The translations under genes were made by a program, and so were the position numbers. From contig CANHGF010000052.1 in NCBI GenBank assembly GCA_947460065.1, positions 1 through 11,185 of the forward strand: a DNA stretch of 11,185 bases, in the 5' to 3' direction. Origin of the DNA: Comamonadaceae bacterium (GTDB lineage: Bacteria; Pseudomonadota; Gammaproteobacteria; Burkholderiales; Burkholderiaceae_C). Each line of letters starts with the position of its first letter. The stretch's first letter is position 1. Below are positions 7,705 through 11,185 of this stretch, in pieces. Under the pieces are notes generated by a model. That model had not been told where the DNA came from, ran no database searches, and saw only the letters and a program-made list of their open reading frames with translations.

Positions 7705-8132
7705 GACCCGCTCTGACGGCACTTCCCCGCATACTTGAAGCGCTGTGACTTGCCCTGCGCGGGAACGTCGTTGTAAGCAATCAGCTCCATCGAGCCTCGC
7801 TTGATCAGCAAACTGGTCTCCTGAGCGCTTGCGCGATGTTTGCGACGGGCGCCCAGCTCTGTGTCCGATGTCAGATTGGTGCCTTCATACTCCTCGGTCA
7901 CCAAGGTGCTCACCCGCATCTCGAAGGGCTTGGGGCCGATCACGGTGAAATACAGGTGTCGGCCGATGACCTGTAACTCGACGCCGACCCGCGCCGCAGT
8001 GGCCTTGCCCTCGGCATCGGCATACTTGCCCTCCACCTCGCACTGCAGCTTGAAGGGCTGAGCCCAGGCCGCAGGGACAGCGGCGGCCCACAAGAGAGCC
8101 AGTATCGACAAGAAACGCGCAGCGGTTTGCAT
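7701..8132 (-). CDS. Exported protein of unknown function, 143 residues
   Basis: I do not recognise this family. The chosen ATG at 8132 is preceded by GGAGAA about 8 nt upstream and begins a clear Sec signal peptide: a short polar start, a hydrophobic stretch LSILALLWAAAVPAA (9-23) and a probable signal peptidase I site AWA|QP after residue 24. The mature part is about 119 residues and appears beta-rich. It has two cysteines, C31 and C138, one near each end, that could form a disulfide in the periplasm. A basic stretch ARRKHR lies at 95-100. The open frame extends to 8795, but that part is antisense to the NUDT19-like gene and lacks a signal. It is divergent from that gene (93-bp gap) and convergent with the zinc-ribbon Nudix gene. 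Confidence 0.83.
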   Translation of the reverse strand: MQTAARFLSILALLWAAAVPAAWAQPFKLQCEVEGKYADAEGKATAARVGVELQVIGRHLYFTVIGPKPFEMRVSTLVTEEYEGTNLTSDTELGARRKHRASAQETSLLIKRGSMELIAYNDVPAQGKSQRFKYAGKCRQSGS

Positions 8133-8169
8133 CGGTTTGTTCTCCACGTAGGCCACTGTAGCAAAGGTG

Positions 8170-8187
8170 ACCCGCACACACACGGGT
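8170..8187. promoter_or_regulatory. Inverted repeat in divergent intergenic region
   Basis: ACCCG and CGGGT arms flank an alternating CACACACA spacer, between the exported-protein gene (start 8132, minus) and the NUDT19-like gene (start 8226, plus). It could be an operator or simply a chance small palindrome. On the minus strand a -10-like TACAGT (8155-8160) lies between it and the exported-protein start; no convincing -35 was found for either gene. Confidence 0.25.
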
Positions 8188-8225
8188 GAAATTACCACCA
8201 TGCGCGGCCCAGGACACAATCGGCC

Positions 8226-9122
8226 ATGGCCCTGGAAATCAATCATAAAGAAGTGCTGACGCCGCCGGTGCCCGCTGCGACCGTGGTGCTGCTGCGCGAC
8301 ACGCCCGAGGGCATGCAGGTGCTGCTGCTCAAGCGGCACAGCAAATCCAATGTGCTCGGTGGCGCCTTCGTCTTCCCAGGCGGCAAGCTCGACAAACTCG
8401 ACAGCCAGGTTGCGCATACCGACCTCGACCGGCCCCCTTCGGCACTGCAGCAGGCCCTGGCCGAGGATGGACTCGACGAGCCCACCGCCTGCGGCTTGCA
8501 TGTGGCCGCCCTGAGGGAAACCTTCGAGGAGTGCGATCTGTTGCTGCACGGCCCCGAGTGGAGCATTCAGAATTCGGACCAGGCCCGCGCCAAGGTGCGC
8601 GAGCGCCTTTCGAGCGGCAGGTCTTTCCTGCAGGCCATGGCCGATGCTGATCTTCGTCCACTGCCCACCCGGCAGCTGCAGCCCTGGTCGCGCTGGATCA
8701 CGCCGCGCCGTCCGAGCATGATGGACAGGCGCTTTGACGCACGGTTTTTCGTGGCCATTGCGCCAGCCGACCAGCAAGCGCGCCACGACGAACATGAAAT
8801 CACCGAAGCCCTGTGGCTGCGGCCCAACGACGCCATGCGACGTTACTGGGAGGGTGAGTTGACGCTAGCGCCTGTACAGTTACTCACGCTGATGCAGGTC
8901 GGGCGGTATCCAAGGGCGGCGCAGGTCATGCAGGCGGCCCGCAGCCGCGCGCCGATGCAGGTCTTGCCCGAGCCACATGACATCGACGGGCAGCGGGTGC
9001 TGTGCTACCCGGGCGATCCGGGCCACCCGGTGCGCGAGCCCGCCTGGGAAGGTCCAACCCGGGTGACATTTCGCAATGGCCGCTTTGAGCCCGAGGGCGG
9101 CCTACAAGCCTTGCTCTCCTGA
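8226..9122 (+). CDS. NUDT19-like NUDIX hydrolase
   Basis: This 298-residue protein starts with a Nudix beta-strand region (PAATVVLLRDTPEGMQVLLLKR, about residues 16-37, split by a turn) and has HSKSNVLGGAFVFPGGKLD at 38-56. The Nudix box is interrupted by about 38 residues between the glycine segment (G52-G53) and the RETFEE helix (97-102), as in mammalian NUDT19 and related bacterial proteins, some of which hydrolyse CoA derivatives. Catalytic R97, E98, E101 and E102 are kept, but the usual E after GX5 is D59 and the EExG glycine is D104. PWSRWITP and RRFDARFFVAIAP near 160-185 are characteristic of the subfamily. No Shine-Dalgarno sequence precedes the ATG. It lies divergent to the exported-protein gene. 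The substrate is inferred only as a CoA- or nucleotide-linked compound. Confidence 0.88.
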   Translation: MALEINHKEVLTPPVPAATVVLLRDTPEGMQVLLLKRHSKSNVLGGAFVFPGGKLDKLDSQVAHTDLDRPPSALQQALAEDGLDEPTACGLHVAALRETFEECDLLLHGPEWSIQNSDQARAKVRERLSSGRSFLQAMADADLRPLPTRQLQPWSRWITPRRPSMMDRRFDARFFVAIAPADQQARHDEHEITEALWLRPNDAMRRYWEGELTLAPVQLLTLMQVGRYPRAAQVMQAARSRAPMQVLPEPHDIDGQRVLCYPGDPGHPVREPAWEGPTRVTFRNGRFEPEGGLQALLS

Positions 9123-9161
9123 GGATAGAGTTTCTTATAAGTAATAACCCGCATAAGTCCC

Positions 9162-9182
9162 TGTAAGTATTGTGTTCTTACA
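9162..9182. repeat. Inverted repeat TGTAAG-N9-CTTACA
   Basis: Perfect 6-bp arms are separated by 9 nt, 117 bp before the small-peptide start. The 15-16 bp arm centre spacing fits a dimeric repressor or activator site in the likely promoter region. Two further TAAGT half-site-like copies lie just upstream. It could alternatively form a weak RNA hairpin. Confidence 0.35.
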
Positions 9183-9203
9183 ACAAATCAGGGCAAACCT
9201 TAG

Positions 9204-9265
9204 AGTCTCTTCACTGAGACTGGATTAATCTTCGTCTCGCAGAACGTTGATTCCTTCGATCTGCG
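9204..9265 (+). promoter_or_regulatory. Leader hairpins, possibly mutually exclusive
   Basis: Hairpin A pairs AGTCTC (9204-9209) with GAGACT (9216-9221) around a 6-nt loop. Hairpin C pairs CGCAGA (9238-9243) with TCTGCG (9260-9265) around 16 nt. A second GTCTC at 9234-9238 can compete for GAGAC (9216-9220), forming an alternative hairpin B that breaks A and touches C. This could be a structured 5' UTR of the small-peptide mRNA. No known riboswitch class is recognised. Confidence 0.35.
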
Positions 9266-9298
9266 TTTTCAACAAATTTGACTTTAAAAGGTTGACTC

Positions 9299-9439
9299 AT
9301 GAAAGTTGTGATCTCCGCCATCATCGCCGCCTTCGCATTCATCGCTGTGCCCGCAATGGCCGCTGGCGACAAAGTTGCTGCCAAAGTGGACTGCAAGGAC
9401 GCCAAGAACAAAGACCACGCTGACTGCAAGAAGAAGTAA
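9299..9439 (+). CDS. Small exported Lys-rich peptide with two cysteines, 46 residues
   Basis: The ATG at 9299 has a good AAAGG ribosome-binding site 7 nt upstream. The product starts with MKVVISAIIAAF, a hydrophobic core to about residue 17, and a likely signal peptidase site AMA near residues 19-21. The predicted mature peptide is about 25 residues, very rich in Lys and Asp, with two DCK motifs at C32 and C43 and one histidine (H40). It may form an intramolecular disulfide or bind metal. Length is complete: an intrinsic terminator follows 18 nt after the stop. The gene stands alone, with its own leader and terminator, between a Nudix gene and the sox-like group. I do not recognise a named family. 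Confidence that it is a real gene rests on start signal, signal peptide and terminator all agreeing. Confidence 0.8.
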   Translation: MKVVISAIIAAFAFIAVPAMAAGDKVAAKVDCKDAKNKDHADCKKK

Positions 9440-9457
9440 TTTTTCTTTGCGTCGAAT

Positions 9458-9483
9458 AAAAGCCCGCCTTGTGCGGGCTTTTT
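9458..9483 (+). terminator. Intrinsic terminator after small exported-peptide gene
   Basis: The stem GCCCGC (9462-9467) pairs with GCGGGC (9473-9478) around loop CTTGT, extended by AAAA/TTTT pairs and ending in a T5 run. It lies 18 nt after the peptide stop codon. The A run before the stem means it could also serve the convergent thioredoxin-like gene ending at 9527. Confidence 0.9.
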
Positions 9484-9526
9484 CACGTCCAGTGGCGGTC
9501 GGACATCATGCGAACCAATGGCCGGT

Positions 9527-10006
9527 TCAAAGGCGCTGACGCGCGCGGCTCAGACGCTCATCCAGATAAGCATCGTAGAAGTCGGGCTGATACACCCCTT
9601 CCATGCGATCGGCCAACTCCAGCCCACCAGGCCCGAAAAACAACAGGGTCGGTGCCAGCTTTACCTTCCACAAGCGGGCAAGCTCATCGTGGCTGCTGGG
9701 TTTGCCTTGCCAGTCGCGCACGGCTTGGTTGCTTCTTAAATCGACCTGCACCACGGCCTGCCCCTCGGCCAGACGAGGCAGTAGATTGCTGCGACGCACC
9801 CGCTCGCAATACACGCAGCCCAGAAGGCTGACCAGCACGATCAGTGGCTGAGCCCGCTGTGCCGCCAGCTTGCCTTCTGCGACCAGGTCGCGGGCCAGGG
9901 GCAGCGCAGTGCCCGGGTTGGCCCGGGCCGTCTCGTACCAGGGCGCCACCAGGGCAGCGCCCGCCCCCACCAGGCACTGGCGCCGGCTAGGGTGGCCTTG
10001 GCTCAC
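9527..10006 (-). CDS. soxS: SoxS-like exported thioredoxin-fold protein
   Basis: This 159-residue thioredoxin-fold protein has an N-terminal twin-arginine-like signal (S7-R8-R9-Q-C-L12, then the hydrophobic GAGAALVAP) and a probable cleavage site ARA|NP after residue 29. The active site is GCVYC (C64, C67), and KLAPTLLFF later carries the cis-proline region. SoxS of Paracoccus is a periplasmic thiol-disulfide protein that reactivates the sulfur-carrier SoxYZ; the immediate soxR-like neighbour supports that role here. The start is taken as GTG at 10004-10006, one nucleotide after the regulator's stop codon, so the two are probably translationally coupled. A longer frame up to 10117 overlaps the regulator and would hide the signal sequence, so it is rejected. 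The specific sox assignment depends on context; SoxW-like or generic DsbE/TlpA relatives are alternatives. Confidence 0.8.
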   Translation of the reverse strand: MSQGHPSRRQCLVGAGAALVAPWYETARANPGTALPLARDLVAEGKLAAQRAQPLIVLVSLLGCVYCERVRRSNLLPRLAEGQAVVQVDLRSNQAVRDWQGKPSSHDELARLWKVKLAPTLLFFGPGGLELADRMEGVYQPDFYDAYLDERLSRARQRL

Positions 10007-10007
10007 C

Positions 10008-10340
10008 CTAATCCCCCACCGCAATCTGGGTGCAGACGGCGCGGCACAGGCTGACCACCTGTTGATTGGTGATCCGGTAATAGATTTGTACGCCATCACG
10101 CCGCTTGCCCACCACACCGGCCTGATACAGCGTGTTCAGGTGCTGGGACATATTGGGCTGTGTGGTCTCGATCTCCGAAAGCAGCTCGGAGACATTTTTT
10201 TCGCCCTGGCACAAGCAGCTGATGATGCGCAGCCGCATGGGCGCTGCCATGACGCGAAAGACCTCCGCCGCCTTTTCAAACACTTCCTCGGACTGCGCCA
10301 ATACGAGGTCGTCGATGTCTGGTGATGAAGTTTTGGCCAT
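10008..10340 (-). CDS. soxR: ArsR/SmtB family regulator, SoxR-like
   Basis: This 110-residue winged helix-turn-helix repressor of the ArsR/SmtB type has FRVMAAPMRLRIISCLCQGEKNV split over residues 28-50, the recognition helix region QPNMSQHLNTLYQAGVV (61-77), and the wing KRRDGVQIYYRI (79-90). The metal-binding CxCxxC motif of classical ArsR is missing. Four cysteines sit in pairs, C42/C44 in the second helix and C99/C103 in the C-terminal helix, which resembles sulfur- or persulfide-responsive ArsR members (SoxR, SqrR, BigR). SoxR of Paracoccus-type sox loci represses sox genes. It is directly followed by the thioredoxin-like gene and preceded, on the same strand, by a SoxH-like gene 128 bp upstream. 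No Shine-Dalgarno sequence precedes the ATG. The ArsR family is certain; the SoxR assignment is from context. Confidence 0.87.
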   Translation of the reverse strand: MAKTSSPDIDDLVLAQSEEVFEKAAEVFRVMAAPMRLRIISCLCQGEKNVSELLSEIETTQPNMSQHLNTLYQAGVVGKRRDGVQIYYRITNQQVVSLCRAVCTQIAVGD

Positions 10341-10354
10341 GGTGGTCAGTCATT

Positions 10355-10365
10355 GAATCCGAGTC
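10355..10365. promoter_or_regulatory. Candidate operator upstream of the ArsR-family gene
   Basis: GAATCCGAGTC is an imperfect palindrome (4 of 5 pairs) 14 nt before the regulator's ATG. On the minus strand it is immediately preceded by a -10-like CACAAT (10369-10374). A repressor bound here would cover the transcription start, so autoregulation is plausible. No -35 element was found. Confidence 0.25.
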
Positions 10366-10394
10366 TTGATTGTGCGCCATCAGCGCAGGCGCCG

Positions 10395-10446
10395 GCCGCT
10401 CGTTGCGGCATATCCGAGCGGGGTGCTCGCCGCCCCTGCCCGCGGC
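10395..10446. repeat. Three short tandem stem-loops between soxH-like and soxR-like genes
   Basis: GCCGC-TCGTT-GCGGC (10395-10409), CGAGC-GGGGT-GCTCG (10415-10429) and GCCGC-CCCTGCCC-GCGGC (10429-10446) follow one another. The first and third use identical arms, so they could also pair with each other. There is no T tract. They lie just after the soxH-like stop in its reading direction and may act as a 3' end or attenuator; in such GC-rich DNA chance is also possible. Confidence 0.3.
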
Positions 10447-10468
10447 TCAGGCCGGTCAGCAAACGGGT

Positions 10469-11185
10469 TCAGAACGCCTCTTTCTCGGCCTCCAGATAGG
10501 CCAGGCTGATGTACTTGCCGATGTTGCCTTCAAAGCCCTGCATCCCGGCGGCGCGCTGTGCCACCCGGGGGTCGCGCAGCACCATGGCCCTGGCCTCGGC
10601 TTCGCTCTTGCCGTCCTTGACCGCCTGCAGACAGGGCTCCCAGATGCCCGCCATGAAGCGGCCATAGCTGTCAAGCAAGTCGCGCCCGGGCTGGCCGTGG
10701 CCCGGCAGCCAAAGTTGAGGGCCAGCAGCCTGCTTGAGGGCGGCATAGTATTTGAACGTGCCGGGGTAAGAGCCATCGTCCATGTTGGCCACCCGATTGG
10801 CCATGGCGATGTCGCCGACCAGGGTGACCTGGTCTTCGACCACCTCCACGCACAGGTCCGAGGGCGTGTGGGCGGTGCCATAGTGGTGCATGCGAAACGT
10901 AGTGTCTCCCCAGCGCAGCACTTGTCCGTGCTGTACCGGGGTGTTGGGCACCACCACCTCGGTGCCGGCCGTCGACTGATTGGTCCAGCGCTCCATCAGA
11001 CTGCGCCAGCTGCTGCCGGCCGTGCCTTGGATGGCCTCGATGGTGCCGGGCAAGGCATGAATCGGCAGTTGCGCCCCCCAGGTCTGCACGAACGCATGGT
11101 TGCCCAGCCAATGGTCGCCGTGATAGTGGCTGTTGAACACTGCAACGACCGGCTTGTCGGTCAGGCGACGGATCATGCGGATGAC
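10469..11185 (-). CDS. soxH: Metallo-beta-lactamase-fold hydrolase, SoxH-like, C-terminal part
   Basis: The frame is open to the right edge, so the N-terminus (and probably a signal peptide) lies outside; the ATG at 11176 is likely internal. Counting from it, the zinc-binding HxHxDH motif is SHYHGDHWLGN (H17, H19, D21, H22), followed by H103 (YGTAHTPSD), D122 (LVGDIAM) and a LPGHG histidine near 162, so both metal sites look complete. After that comes a helical tail (SYGRFMAGIWEPCLQAV onward) ending KEAF, as in MBL-fold proteins of the SoxH / quinoprotein-associated zinc hydrolase group. SoxH is a periplasmic MBL-fold protein of unclear, non-essential function encoded at the end of many sox clusters. 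The adjacent SoxR-like and SoxS-like genes support this reading, but the sequence alone would only justify MBL-fold hydrolase. Confidence 0.75.
   Translation of the reverse strand, partial: VIRMIRRLTDKPVVAVFNSHYHGDHWLGNHAFVQTWGAQLPIHALPGTIEAIQGTAGSSWRSLMERWTNQSTAGTEVVVPNTPVQHGQVLRWGDTTFRMHHYGTAHTPSDLCVEVVEDQVTLVGDIAMANRVANMDDGSYPGTFKYYAALKQAAGPQLWLPGHGQPGRDLLDSYGRFMAGIWEPCLQAVKDGKSEAEARAMVLRDPRVAQRAAGMQGFEGNIGKYISLAYLEAEKEAF

Larger units (their letters stand above)
9123..9298 (+). promoter_or_regulatory. AT-richer upstream region and leader of small exported-peptide gene
   Basis: This 176-bp stretch has no gene and is clearly richer in A/T than its surroundings. It holds the palindrome CTTATAAG (9134-9141), three TAAGT copies (9138, 9154, 9164) and an inverted repeat TGTAAG-N9-CTTACA (9162-9182), then potential RNA hairpins at 9204-9221 and 9238-9265, a CAAATTTG palindrome (9273-9280), and a ribosome-binding site AAAGG (9287-9291). 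The promoter is likely in the first half (-10-like TATAAG or TAATAA at 9136-9147), but no complete -35/-10 pair is convincing. Confidence 0.5.

Noticed and set aside
8170..8187. CACACACA tract as a phase-variable simple repeat
   Set aside because: Only four CA units, outside any coding start spacing; too short for efficient slippage.
8133..8795. N-terminal extension of the exported-protein frame to 8795
   Set aside because: It is antisense to the NUDT19-like gene; the internal ATG at 8132 has a ribosome-binding site and a clear signal peptide.
10007..10117. Longer start of the thioredoxin-like gene inside the regulator gene
   Set aside because: The extension overlaps the ArsR-family coding region by over 100 nt and buries the export signal; GTG at 10006 fits better.

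Overview
This GC-rich window looks like chromosomal DNA from a betaproteobacterium, most likely order Burkholderiales. That placement rests on the style of the RNase R, RimO, YggT and fumarylacetoacetate-hydrolase-family proteins and on a sox-type gene group at the right edge. It is inferred from protein character, not from a search. No mobile element, CRISPR array or phage gene is visible.

Left part (1-5755): housekeeping genes. The 3' part of a bifunctional NAD(P)HX epimerase/dehydratase gene (+) runs convergently into a minus-strand pair, rnr (RNase R) followed 8 nt later by a yggT-family membrane protein gene. Head-to-head with rnr is a tRNA-Leu(CAG) gene with its own extended -10 promoter. 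A strong hairpin terminator with A/T tracts on both sides separates the tRNA from convergent rimO (ribosomal protein S12 methylthiotransferase, minus). The translation start of rnr is a real puzzle: there is no ATG or GTG between the tRNA gene and the conserved domain.

Middle part (5756-9122): small-molecule metabolism and possible detoxification. A MarR-family regulator (minus) is divergent from a fumarylacetoacetate hydrolase-family gene (+), which is closely followed by a zinc-ribbon Nudix hydrolase. This suggests a MarR-controlled FAH/Nudix unit. The Nudix gene meets a secreted 143-residue protein of unknown function tail to tail, with the two stop codons sharing a TTAA. That gene is divergent from a second, NUDT19-like Nudix protein.

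Right part (9123-11185): a free-standing small gene encodes a 46-residue exported Lys-rich peptide with two cysteines. It has a 176-bp AT-richer leader containing several inverted repeats, a good ribosome-binding site and its own intrinsic terminator; it is the best candidate here for something undescribed. It is followed by a minus-strand group resembling the edge of a sulfur-oxidation (sox) locus: a SoxH-like metallo-beta-lactamase-fold protein (truncated by the window), an ArsR-family SoxR-like regulator with four cysteines, and a SoxS-like exported thioredoxin with a Tat-like signal. The regulator and thioredoxin genes are one nucleotide apart. The sox structural genes themselves, if present, would lie beyond the right edge.
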